DNA from: Glandiceps talaboti
Lineage: Eukaryota > Hemichordata > Enteropneusta > Spengelidae
NCBI RefSeq assembly: GCF_964340395.1
Contig: NC_135567.1
Span: forward strand, 21,352,592 to 21,416,591
Direction of reading: 5' to 3'
DNA length: 64,000 nt
In this document: positions 46,401 to 57,182 of the stretch, piece by piece
Position numbering within the stretch: position 1 is the stretch's first letter
Layout of the letters: each line of letters opens with the position of its first letter
Position numbers and translations under genes: made by a program
The notes under the pieces: model-generated
Seen by the model: the letters and a program-made list of their open reading frames with translations, nothing else
Databases searched by the model: none
What the model was told of the DNA's origin: nothing

Positions 46401-49400
46401 ATGTAAACTATCATTATAAAACTAGTGTGTTCAGTCTATACATCAGTCTACTCTCAATTAATGTAAACTATCATTATAAAACTAGTGTGTTCAGTCTATA
46501 TATCAGTCTACTCTCAATTAATGCAAAGATTGGGCCATTGATAAAAACCCATCAATCAAACACTTTACAGTGTATTCTGATTTAATTGTTTCCCTTTAAG
46601 CTATACACATGAGATGTATCCAATTTCCCCTTTCACATATAACATGAGTACTGACGTGTTATTCAAAGATGAGGACACAGTGACCTCAATTTGATCACTG
46701 CAGAGATGTGTTGAAGTTGGCAAGTGATATTGTATTTCTTGTATATTGTAGGCAACTGTTAGTAGAAGACTTGTATTGTTAAAGAATTGCTACTTTAAGA
46801 TCAAGACACAATAAGACTTTAATTTAATCACTGATGACTCAGCCAATATTGTGTTATTTGTAGGGTGACATGATAATTATTACCTATATATTTTTTCTAA
46901 TTTACTTACTAAAGAGTGTAGTGGCAGCTTTAAGATTAAAAACAATATTACAGTTATATGTACACAATCTGATTACACCAGAAATATGTTGAAGTCAACA
47001 TGATATTAGTTATTGGATGAAGTGATTTTGTAGCTATTTCCTGTGTATTATTTTAATCAGATTTAATTTAGAAACAGAACAGATACAATGTGGTTAATTG
47101 CTACTTAAGATTAGGAGACATTCATAGTGAAGTGATTTTGTACCCATTTCATGTATAATTAAGAGAGCAGTACATTTCTATCAATAAAATATTATCAGAG
47201 TTAAGGGTATAGAGTCCTCAATCTTAACAGCATAGACCACATTACAGAGAAGTGATATCTAATCTATATACTATTTCTTAGATAATTTAGGTAGAACATT
47301 ACAATTCCATCAAATTAACAATTTATTATTATCACAGATACAAATATATATGGGTATAGAGTCCTCAATCTTATCAGGAGACCACACTACAGAGAAGTGA
47401 TATCTAATCTATATACTATTTCTTAGATAATTTAGGTAGAACATTACAATTCCATCAAATTAACAATTTTAATATTATCATAGATACAAATATATATGGG
47501 TATAGAGTCCTCAATCTTATCAGGAGACCACATTACAGAGAAGTGATATCTAATCTATATACTATTTCTTAGATAATTTAGGTAGAACATTACAATTCCA
47601 TCAAATTAACAATTTTAATATTATCATAGATACAAATATATATGGGTATAGAGTCCTCAATCTTATCAGGAGACCACATTACAGAGAAGTGATATCTAAT
47701 CTATACCTATTTCTTGGATAATTTAGGTAGAACATTACAATTCCATCAAATTAACAATTTTAATATTATCATAGATACAAATATATATGGGTATAGAGTC
47801 CTCAATCTTATCAGCATACCTCACTACTATACCTATTTTTATGTAGTTATTAGACCATTATTAAATTACATATTCAACGACAGTGTTAATTGCTAATTAA
47901 GATTAAAACACAATCAGATATATGAACAAAATGCCTCAGGCTGATTGTTACAGTAATTGTATGAGGAAGTTATTTGTACAAGTCTATTTTGTAATTTAGG
48001 TAACCGTTCATATTTGTAATTGTATGAGGAAGTTATTTGTACAAGTCTATTGTTTTGTAATTTAGGTAACTGTTCATATTTGTAATTGTATGAGGAAGTT
48101 ATTTGTACAAGTCCATTGTTTTGTAATTTAGGTAACCATTCATATATTTAATTGTATGAGGAAGTTATTTGTACAAGTCTATTATTTAGTAATTTAGGTA
48201 ACTGTTCATATTTGTAATTGTATGAGGAAGTTATTTGTACAAGTCTATTTTGAAATGCGTCACACTGCACATGCGCCGCACGTGTTTTATAACTGCTGCC
48301 GTAGGTGGCGCATTTACAAATTGCCAGTGACGTCTGAAACAATACAGGGGAAACAGAAAAAAACCCGTACAATACGCATGGTTTGGTATGACGCGCGCGA
48401 GGACGGGAAACAATACTTTTTTTTTTGGCCTTAACAGTACAAGATATACTTTCCCCTCTGTCAATAGAGGGTGCTATATACATGTAATGTAATTTCACCA
48501 TCACCCAGTTGATTGCTGATGTTATAATGTATTCACATATTCCCCTATCTCTTTGTAGGAAATGTGATGTATTCAACCGTGGATTTGCAGGATACAACAC
48601 TGAAATGGCTAAACAGATTCTACCAGAGTTAATTTCTAAGAATATGGCAATTGAGGTGGCAGTCCTTGTTATTTTCTTTGGTTCTAATGATGCAATTTTT
48701 GAGGAACAATCCCCAAAGCAGCATGTACCAGTGGAAGACTACAAACTGAATTTAAAGGTATGCAAAGATGTTGGGTTTTGGCTCAGATAGAAACAAACTA
48801 AAACTATTGATAGTATTGCTCTTTGATATGTTGTAGATTACACAAGTGGGTGCATGTGTTGTGCTAAGATAATCACACTGTAATCAAGATAGTGTGTAGC
48901 CACTCAAGAAACCCTCTGTTGTGTAGATAATCACACTGTAATCAAGATAGTGTGTAGCCACTCAAGAAACCCTCTGTTGTGTAGATAATCACACTGTAAT
49001 CAAGATAGTGTGTAGCCACTCAAGAAACCCTCTGTTGTGTAGATAATCACACTGTAATCAAGATAGTGTGTAGCCACTCAAGAAACCCTCTGTTGTGTAG
49101 ATAATCACACTGTAATCAAGATAGTGTGTAGCCACTCAAGAAACCCTCTGTTGTGTAGATAATCACACTGTAATCAAGATAGTGTGTAGCCACTCAAGAA
49201 ACCCTCTGTTGTGTAGATAATCACACTGTAATCAAGATAGTGTGTAGCCACTCAAGAAACCCTCTGTTGTGTAGATAATCACACTGTAATCAAGATAGTG
49301 TGTAGCCACTCAAGAAACCCTCTGTTGTGTAGATAATCACACTGTAATCAAGATAGTGTGTAGCCACTCAAGAAACCCTTTTGAGAATAGAATAGAATAG

Positions 49401-52400
49401 AATAGAATAGAATAGAATAGAGCAATGGCCATAATTAACTAATAGAGATGCTATTGTGGTATGCATTTATCATAGTTGCATGTAATCTCATTTACATATT
49501 ATTAATATGTACTTATAGTGCCACATCCCAAAGTCGCTATGGTAATGTGTTAATTATTCTTATGACTTACAAGATTGACTCACTGGTTTATATTTGTAGG
49601 AGATGGCTCAGTACCTGCTAACAGTTAGCATTCTGAGAGAGAAGATTATCTTGGTAACACCACCACCAGTTGATGATGACAAATGGGAAAAAGAATGTAA
49701 AACTAAAGGTAATACTTACATTTGTAATAGTTGTCAGAGTGTACAATATAGTTACTTTAGAACTGTAAATTGGAAACAAATGTGGCATTTGAATCTGCCT
49801 ACTACAGACCTTGATAAAGCAATGATTTCATTATTCAGCATTAATGTTTGTCTCTGAACTGACAGAAAAACAATTTACATATACCGGTAATGTTGTTTAT
49901 ATCATGTGATACTGATTAACTTTATATTATTTATGTTACATTTATAGATATGTCACTTCATTTCATTCCATTCACATATCTATACCATTTCCTTATTATT
50001 ATGCAATCTCAGCAGGATTTGTGGTTGTCTACCCTACTATTTCACAGTTTTGACATGTATACCTATTGACTACAGGATTTGTGGTTGTCTACCCTACTAT
50101 TCTATTTCACAATTTTGACATGTATACCTATTGACTACAGGATTTGTGGTTGTCTACCCTACTATTCTATTTCACAATTTTGACATGTATACCTATTGAC
50201 TACAGGATTTGTGGTTGTCTACCCTACTATTCTATTTCACAATTTTGACATGTATACCTATTGACTACAGGATTTGTTGTTGTCTACCCGTCTATTCTAT
50301 TTCACAATTTTGACATGTATACCTATTGACTACAGGATTTGTGGTTGTCTACCCTACTATTCTATTTCACAATTTTGACATGTATACCTATTGACTACAG
50401 GATTTGTGGTTGTTTACAATCTTGACATGTATACCTATTGACTACAGGATTTGTGGTTGTTTACAATCTTGACATGTACACCTATTGACTACAGGATTTG
50501 TGGTTGTTTACAATCTTGACATGTATACCTATTGACTACAGGATTTGTGGTTGTTTACAATCTTGACATGTATACCTATTGACTACAGGATTTGTGGTTG
50601 TTTACAATCTTGACATGTATACCTATTGACTACAGGATTTGTGGTTGTTTACAATCTTGACATGTATACCTATTGACTACAGGATTTGTGGTTGTTTACA
50701 ATCTTGACATGTATACCTATTGACTACAGGATTTGTGGTTGTTTACAATCTTGACATGTATACCTATTGACTACAGGATTTGTGGTTGTTTACAATCTTG
50801 ACATGTATACCTATTGACTACAGGATTTGTGGTTGTTTACAATCTTGACATGTACACCTATTGACTACAGGATTTGTGTTTGTTTACAATCTTGACAGGT
50901 ATACCTATTGACTACAGGATTTGTGGTTGTTTACAATCTTGACATGTATACCTATTGACTACAGGATTTGTGGTTGTTTACAATCTTGACATGTATACCT
51001 ATTGACTACAGGATTTGTGGTTGTTTACAATCTTGACATGTACACCTATTGACTACAGGATTTGTGTTTGTTTACAATCTTGACAGGTATACCTATTGAT
51101 AGGAAGAACTCCGTCCATGGAGATTACAGTAAAGCATGCTGTGCTGCTGCTAAGGATTATGGGATAGACTTACTTGATCTCTGGACTCTCATGCAGAAAG
51201 AAAAGGTTAGTTTGTCAATTTTAATGAGGTAAGGTTTATAGCCATTTTTAGTCCCCAATGAAGGAACTATTACAATGAGCTCTGTGCATAGAAGTTATTG
51301 AGATTGTGTCTTTTAGGAAGACTTATTATTACAATATTTCTGTTTGACCCAACCCCATAAAATATGGATCCTGTATGGTACAATTTGAAAGTGTGTTATT
51401 TTGACAAAACTGAGCTTATTATTAGCTTGCGCTGCCGCGTAGCAGCTCAATGACTAGTAGGCATACGCATCGTATATACTATGCGAAAAAAAAATTGGTG
51501 GTTCTCCCAGGGATGCATTGTGGCACACAGTGACTACGCATGCGTCTTCCATATACTATGTGCATTCTCCACACGCTATCATATCTTCATATATGATATA
51601 GGTGACATAACATTGCCATGCATTGCAATATATTGTAACAGTAGGCTTCTTGGCTTGATTATTGTAACATGTAACGAGTATCGAGGCATCATTGTACCCC
51701 TAGAAGAATAATACTATTTGAAAGTTTGACGCACAGTACGCGATACGGACCACTGATGTCATAGCGCAGTTGAATTTCCGGGTTGTGGAAGTGCGGTTTT
51801 GACATTTATATTGTCAATAATTGAATTTAACTACTTTCCTACGTTTGTTGGTACAGTAACATTCCTAAATCATTGAGTTGAGTTGAGAAATCATGATGTT
51901 CGGCAACATGTCAACAAAACATTTGTCCAAAGACCAACGTTGGTGGAGGGTCTATGATAAGTTGGCTGATTGAAAATGAACAATAAATGGCTATGATGAC
52001 CAACAGCTGCATAGAGTGTTGACTTTCTTTACGTCTTGTCCATGTCAGAGAATTAGATGTCATTCAATAAAATAAATTTTGATGGTCAACACCCCTGGAA
52101 AATGACCCAAATCAATTGTATCAACCCTAGCCCAGGCAGCCGGTCACAAATGAATCTACCCTGTGCGAGCTTATGGGCTTTGCCTAGTTTGGATATTACA
52201 ATACCCTATTTCTGTATGACCCAACCCCGTAAAATATGGATCCTGTATGGCACAATTTGAAAGTGTGTCATTTTGTCAAAACTGAGCTTATTATTACAAT
52301 GTTTCTGTATGACCCAACCCCATGAAATATGGATGCTGTATGGCAGAATTTGAAAATGTGTCCTTGTGTCAAAACTCAGCTTATTTGTTCACATTTCATG

Positions 52401-53242
52401 TTTATTTGTTTTGATTTTGTGAGTGCATTACATAATGTTTTGGCCCATGTTTAGTCCATGTCTCATAGCAAATGAAACAATCACAAGTTCAACAGTTTTC
52501 CTAAGACATAGTTCAACAGTTGATCAACAGAATTGGCAATCTTTCCTAAAGACTAATTAGTTCAACAACAGTTGATCAACAGAATTGGCAATCTTTCCTA
52601 AAGACTTAGTTCAACAACAGTTGATCAACAGAATTGGCAATCTTTCCTAAAGACTTAGTTCAACATTAACAACAGTTGATCAACAGAATTGGCAATCTTT
52701 CCTAAAGACTTAGTTCAACAACAGTTGATCAACAGAATTGGCAATCTTTCCTAAAGACTTAGTTTATCATTTCATCAACAGAATTGGCAATCTTTCCTAA
52801 GACTTAGTTCAATAGTTGATCAACAGAATTGGCAATCTTTCCTAAGACTTAGTTCAATAGTTGATCAACAGAATTGGCAATCTTTCCTTAAGACTTAGTT
52901 CAACAACAGTTGATCAACAGAATTGGCAATCTTTCCTAAAGACTTAGTTCAACAACAGTTGATCAACAGAATTGTCGATCTTTCCTAAGACTTAGTTTAT
53001 CATTTCATCAACAGAATTGGCAATCTTTCCTAAGTGATGGTGTCAACTTGTCTCCAGAAGGAATCCAGTTTTTATCAAAACACCTAACAGAGAAGATAGA
53101 GACAAGAACAGACAGCGTTCCCATTAAGTTTCCCTACTTCCGTGATATCAGTAATGTCCCAGAGAGTAAACGTGAACAGTATATATTGGATAACAAGTTT
53201 GTACACAGAGAAGAATCTAAGTTAAACTGCTCTATATTGTAA
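43353..53242 (+). CDS. IAH1: IAH1-like SGNH/GDSL esterase paralog B, predicted catalytically dead (six exons)
   Basis: Six GT-AG exons join into 256 residues: 43353-43403, 45225-45289, 48559-48757, 49600-49708, 51087-51205 and 53015-53242, with the same intron phases as paralog A (0, 2, 0, 1, 0). The protein follows IAH1 throughout, with RKCDVFNRGFAGYN, FFGSND (block III, Asn82), KQHVPVEDY, LDLWTLMQ and DGVNLSPEG. The catalytic Ser of block I is Ala14 (FGDAL) and the catalytic His of block V is Asn192 (DGVN). Asp189, Asn82 and the block II Gly are kept. Ester hydrolysis by the normal Ser-His-Asp mechanism is therefore not expected. The frame is intact and conserved, which argues for a retained non-catalytic role. 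Exons 5 and 6 each begin inside the last unit of a minisatellite, which surrounds their acceptors with decoys. The 3' UTR carries another minisatellite before AATAAA at 53627. Confidence 0.9.
43404..44079. other. Intron 1 of IAH1-like B, left part
   Basis: AT-rich with a poly-G run near 43521-43536. No gene or repeat is recognised. Confidence 0.6.
44080..44735. repeat. ~103-bp minisatellite with G-runs, about 6.5 copies
   Basis: The unit contains gggctagttagatataaatg, a G-run of varying length (7-10), and taagaggtcttcttgtatta. The G-run length differs from copy to copy, as expected for slippage. Confidence 0.95.
44736..45224. other. Intron 1 of IAH1-like B, right part
   Basis: AT-rich, nothing recognised, ending in the exon 2 acceptor. 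Confidence 0.6.
45225..45289 (+). CDS. IAH1: IAH1-like B exon 2
   Basis: 65 nt after a strong ttttttttatcacag acceptor, with donor GTAAGC. It encodes TSFSNHNNINSWGAALSHKL then S and two bases. It is four codons longer than exon 2 of paralog A, and the extra residues are Asn-rich. Confidence 0.88.
45290..46045. other. Intron 2 of IAH1-like B, AT-rich unique part
   Basis: Four loose repeats of tctcttaaattgatga (about 45768-46020) suggest an old, decayed array. No gene is recognised. Confidence 0.55.
46046..46522. repeat. 60-bp minisatellite, 8 copies
   Basis: The unit contains aaactatcattataaaacta and ctactctcaattaatgt. Only C/T changes at one site are seen. The 60 bp length keeps a 172-codon frame open; it is intronic and not called as a gene. 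Confidence 0.97.
46523..47199. other. Intron 2 unique part
   Basis: No gene is recognised. Weak recurring themes (gaagtgatttt, aagattaa) suggest decayed repeats. Confidence 0.5.
47200..47820. repeat. ~146-bp tandem repeat, about 4 copies
   Basis: gggtatagagtcctcaatct recurs at about 47205, 47352, 47498, 47644 and 47789. Units are well conserved with small indels. Confidence 0.93.
47950..48250. repeat. ~64-bp minisatellite, about 4.5 copies
   Basis: The unit contains attgtatgaggaagttattt and gtaatttaggtaac. It ends where a GC-richer unique segment begins (about 48250-48450). Confidence 0.93.
48251..48558. other. End of intron 2, GC-richer island
   Basis: Contains CpG-bearing words (gccgcacgtg, gacgcgcgcgagg) that contrast with AT-rich surroundings, possibly an inserted element fragment. 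No TIRs or coding region were recognised. Confidence 0.45.
48559..48757 (+). CDS. IAH1: IAH1-like B exon 3
   Basis: 199 nt between ctctttgtag and GTATGC. It encodes KCDVFNRGFAGYN, block III FFGSND and PKQHVPVEDYKLNLK, very close to IAH1 of other animals. Confidence 0.94.
48865..49380. repeat. 58-bp minisatellite, about 9 near-identical copies
   Basis: The unit contains gataatcacactgtaatcaa and ccactcaagaaaccctctgt. No differences between copies were seen except at the array edges. It lies in intron 3 of IAH1-like B. Confidence 0.98.
49381..49422. repeat. (AATAG)n microsatellite
   Basis: Seven or so aatag pentamers directly after the 58 bp array. Confidence 0.95.
49600..49708 (+). CDS. IAH1: IAH1-like B exon 4
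   Basis: 109 nt between tatttgtag and GTAATA. It encodes EMAQYLLTVSILREKIILVT then PPPVDDDKWEKECKTK, matching the IAH1 strand that ends in a PxP motif. Confidence 0.92.
49709..50010. other. Start of intron 4 of IAH1-like B
   Basis: Unique AT-rich sequence. The exon 4 frame stays open into it for a while, without family similarity beyond the donor. Confidence 0.6.
50011..51099. repeat. 47/68-bp minisatellite that includes the exon 5 acceptor
   Basis: The left part has ~68 bp units (with ccctactattctatttcaca). The right part has 47 bp units: gacatgtatacctattgact, acaggatttgtggttgttta, caatctt. The last unit runs 13 bp into exon 5. A second unit at about 50895-50911 also carries the gacaggtatac acceptor form, 188 bp (4 x 47) upstream of the real one. 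Confidence 0.95.
51087..51205 (+). CDS. IAH1: IAH1-like B exon 5
   Basis: 119 nt that encode GDYSKACCAAAKDYGIDLLD then LWTLMQKEK; donor GTTAGT. The first 13 bases (gtatacctattga) and the acceptor tcttgacag belong to the last unit of the 47 bp minisatellite in the preceding intron. Confidence 0.92.
51327..52385. repeat. ~100-bp direct repeats, three copies, split by a ~770-bp insertion
   Basis: Copies containing gacccaaccccataaaatat occur at 51327-51424, ~52206-52300 and ~52300-52385. The last two are adjacent. Between the first and second lies a segment (about 51427-52195) starting agcttgcgctgccgcgtagc that looks inserted. No TIRs, target-site duplication or coding region were recognised. 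Confidence 0.65.
52500..53032. repeat. 45/49-bp minisatellite that includes the exon 6 acceptor and coding start
   Basis: Units begin aattggcaatctttcctaa, followed by gacttagttcaacaacag and ttgatcaacag. Decoy acceptors precede units at about 52531, 52583, 52632, 52687, 52736, 52782, 52827, 52872, 52921 and 52970. The eleventh, at 53015, is the true exon 6. Confidence 0.95.
53015..53242 (+). CDS. IAH1: IAH1-like B exon 6 (terminal)
   Basis: 228 nt that start NWQSFLSDGVNLSPEGIQFL and end in TAA. His of the DxxH block is Asn192. The tail KFPYFRDISNVPESKREQY corresponds to the IAH1 PYWRDV region. The first ~20 bases and the catcaacag acceptor are the last unit of the 49 bp minisatellite upstream. 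Confidence 0.92.
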   Translation, partial: NWQSFLSDGVNLSPEGIQFLSKHLTEKIETRTDSVPIKFPYFRDISNVPESKREQYILDNKFVHREESKLNCSIL

Positions 53243-53284
53243 TGTTTCAAACAAGCCAAACAATTTGAAATTTAGAAAGTTAAA

Positions 53285-53626
53285 TTTTGCGTAACTTAGG
53301 AAGAGTCTAGAGTAGTAATGCAGCATGTATGTCAGACTGTGTATTGTATAACTTAGGAAGAGTCTAGAGTAGTAAATTCAGCATGTATGTCAGACTGTGT
53401 ATTGCATAACTTAGGAAGAGTCTAGAGTAGTAAATTCAACATGTATGTCAGACTGTGTATTGTATAACTTAGGAAGAGTCTAGAGTAGTAAATTCAGCAT
53501 ATATGTCAGACTGTGTATTGTATAACTTAGGAAGAGTCTAGAGTAGTAAATTCAGCATATATGTCAAACTTTGTATTGCATAACTTAGGAAGAGTCTAGA
53601 GTAGTAAATGCAACATGTATGTCAGA
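53285..53626 (+). repeat. ~59-bp minisatellite in the 3' UTR of IAH1-like B, about 6 copies
   Basis: The unit contains aacttaggaagagtctagag and agcatgtatgtcagactgtg. The array ends directly at the AATAAA poly(A) signal. Confidence 0.93.
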
Positions 53627-53632
53627 AATAAA
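53627..53632 (+). terminator. Poly(A) signal of IAH1-like B
   Basis: AATAAA lies 385 bp after the stop codon, immediately after the last 3' UTR repeat unit. It is the first AATAAA downstream of the stop. Confidence 0.6.
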
Positions 53633-54452
<820 letters not shown>

Positions 54453-54469
54453 CATATATACCACTCTAT

Positions 54470-54861
<392 letters not shown>

Positions 54862-54942
<81 letters not shown>
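54862..54942. repeat. (TA)n microsatellite, third tract
   Basis: About 80 bp of TA directly following the third tRNA-like fragment (cgagttatata). Confidence 0.95.
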
Positions 54943-54945
<3 letters not shown>

Positions 54946-56559
54946 TCTTATCTATTGTCAAGGGTAAATAAATTGACTAATTTATCTGAGCTATAGTAAT
55001 TGACAATTTATCTGAGCTGTAGTAATTGACAGTAATTTATCTGTAATAATTATCATAGCTGTCAATAAGTCAATAAAGTAATGAATTGTTCTAACTAGTA
55101 TCAAGTCAGTTATTGTGTTATTGGTGCCAGTCATCCCCTTACACATGTCCTGAGTATATATATAAAGTGGAACAATTTTCCGTTCCCTGCTAAGTAAGAA
55201 TGCAGGTGCTTCACTAAGTCACTTGTACCTTGCCAAACAGACTGGTACATAAATCACGGTGAACTAAAGACTTATATTTGCACTACTTTTGTTCTAATTT
55301 TCTGTTGAATAAATGTGACTGTATAAATGATGAGAGTGATTTTATATTTTATTTTATTTTATATATATACTGTTAAGAAAGAGAAAAATGCATGATCGAG
55401 TGTTTGTCCAGTGTGATAATCTCCCAGCAGATGAGAGATAAAGCAAACTATTAATGTAAGTGATCTCTCGACAAGTATAAGATAAGGGATGTTTTAATTA
55501 AGATAAGAGGCGAAGAATGGACAAGGCGTCTTATAAATAAAGAAAAGAGAGAATTACATACAGCCTCAGACTGCTAGTGGTCTGAGATATAGCTGAGAGC
55601 AAAGTAACAAGGGAAAGAAAAAGAGATAGTTTTAAAACTCAATGAGTGAATTGATCAATATCACACACAAAATAAGTTATATTGCACCACAAAAATTGAT
55701 CATTCAATCGTTCAATCATTCAACCATATAATAAATCAATAAATCAATAAATCAATCGATCGATCGATCGTTCAATCAGTTACATGCTCGCTGCCCCCTG
55801 TGGTCAAACACTGGGTTAATCATTTTGACAGCTAAAGTGTCAAATATTTGCTCCGTGTTAGATACATCCATGTTTTACGTTACTTTCCGTGTTGCCAAAT
55901 TTAGCTGATGATGTCATGTCAAAAGCCACGTGGTCTAAAAACCTGAATCTCCGTAAATAAATTTCAATATGCAATTATTTATCCATGGCGTTTAGAATTT
56001 TGATTAGTTAATATAGTTTCAACAACTCAGTGTGCCCCACTAATGTATTATGTACCAGTATGCAGTATGTCACCGGGCATGGCCTTGGTTTTTTTGTTTG
56101 ATTCAATATCCAAGACTACGTAATGTCTGGTTTGTTTGAAAATAAATTCCAAGTATTTTTTACTATGATATCACAAATATAGACCAGTTACAGAAAGTAG
56201 TAAGTGTCAACAAAATACTGTAACACCGACATTTTGAAGATATTAGGGTCGGGTCCTTGGTGCTTGGATTATTCTCGGGATTATTTTATGGTTCACGCAC
56301 GTAACCTAGCCAGTCTATAGGAAGTAGTGCACGTATATTTTATCACTAGATTTTGTTTATATCGAAGTGGAATAGGCTGAAGCAGTTCTTATTTGAGCAG
56401 GAAAAATGTTGTCCATATGGGTTACATGTAATATGTAAAAAAAACTCATCAGCAACATAAATAGTATTATCAGTGTATTGTAGTTAATCGAAGTCAGCCA
56501 TTTTAGATAGGAGAGCTGCTATAATTGTAGTGTTTGTGATTTTGATGTTTTTTTACATA
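54943..56559. other. Unique intergenic sequence
   Basis: No gene is recognised. There is a short (AATC)/(GATC) tract at about 55732-55775. A TATA-like ttataaata at ~55531 is followed by AATAAA-containing sequence, which could be a promoter or an LTR fragment, but no paired LTR was found. Confidence 0.5.
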
Positions 56560-57170
56560 CTGGTGATTACCTGCCCTGGCGTTATTGTGTGCACACTAGT
56601 GGTCTTATGACATATGTACTGGTGATTACCAACACTGGTGCTAGTGTGCACACAATAGTGGTGTTATGACACACTTACTTGTGATTACCTGCACTGGCGC
56701 CTGTGTGTTCACACTAGTAGTGTTATGACATATGTACTGGTGATTACCTGCACTGGTGCTAGTGTGCGCACACTAGTGGTGTTATGACATACGTACTGGT
56801 GATTACCTACACTGGCGTTATTGTGCACACACTAGTGGTATTATGACATACATACTGGTGATTACCTACCCTGGCGTTATTGTGCACACACTAGTGGTAT
56901 TATGACATACATACTGGTGATTACCTACCCTGGTGTTAGTGTGCACACACTAATGGTGTTATGACATACGTACTGGTGATTACCTGCACTGGTGCTAGTG
57001 TGTGCACACTAGTGGTATTATGACATACATACTGGTGATTACCTACCCTGGTGTTAGTGTGCACACACTAGTGGTGTTATGACATACGTACTGGTGATTA
57101 CCTGCACTGGTGCTAGTGTGTTCACACTAGTGGTGTTAGGTTACACGTACTGGTGATTACCTGCACTGGC
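56560..57170. repeat. ~60-bp minisatellite with an internal palindrome, about 10 copies
   Basis: The unit contains tactggtgattacctgcact, ggtgctagtgtgcacacact and agtggtgttatgaca. Most copies carry a CTAGTGTGCACACACTAG-like palindrome. Confidence 0.93.
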
Positions 57171-57182
57171 GCTATTTTTTTT

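Noticed and set aside
46067-46585. 172-codon frame with 20-residue repeats as a secreted or membrane protein
   Set aside because: It sits inside intron 2 of IAH1-like B on a 60 bp array; openness follows from the unit length and nothing outside the repeat is protein-like.
55368-55690. Solo LTR with TATA-like box and AATAAA
   Set aside because: A TG start and a TATA-like word are present, but no convincing CA end, target-site duplication or second LTR could be found.
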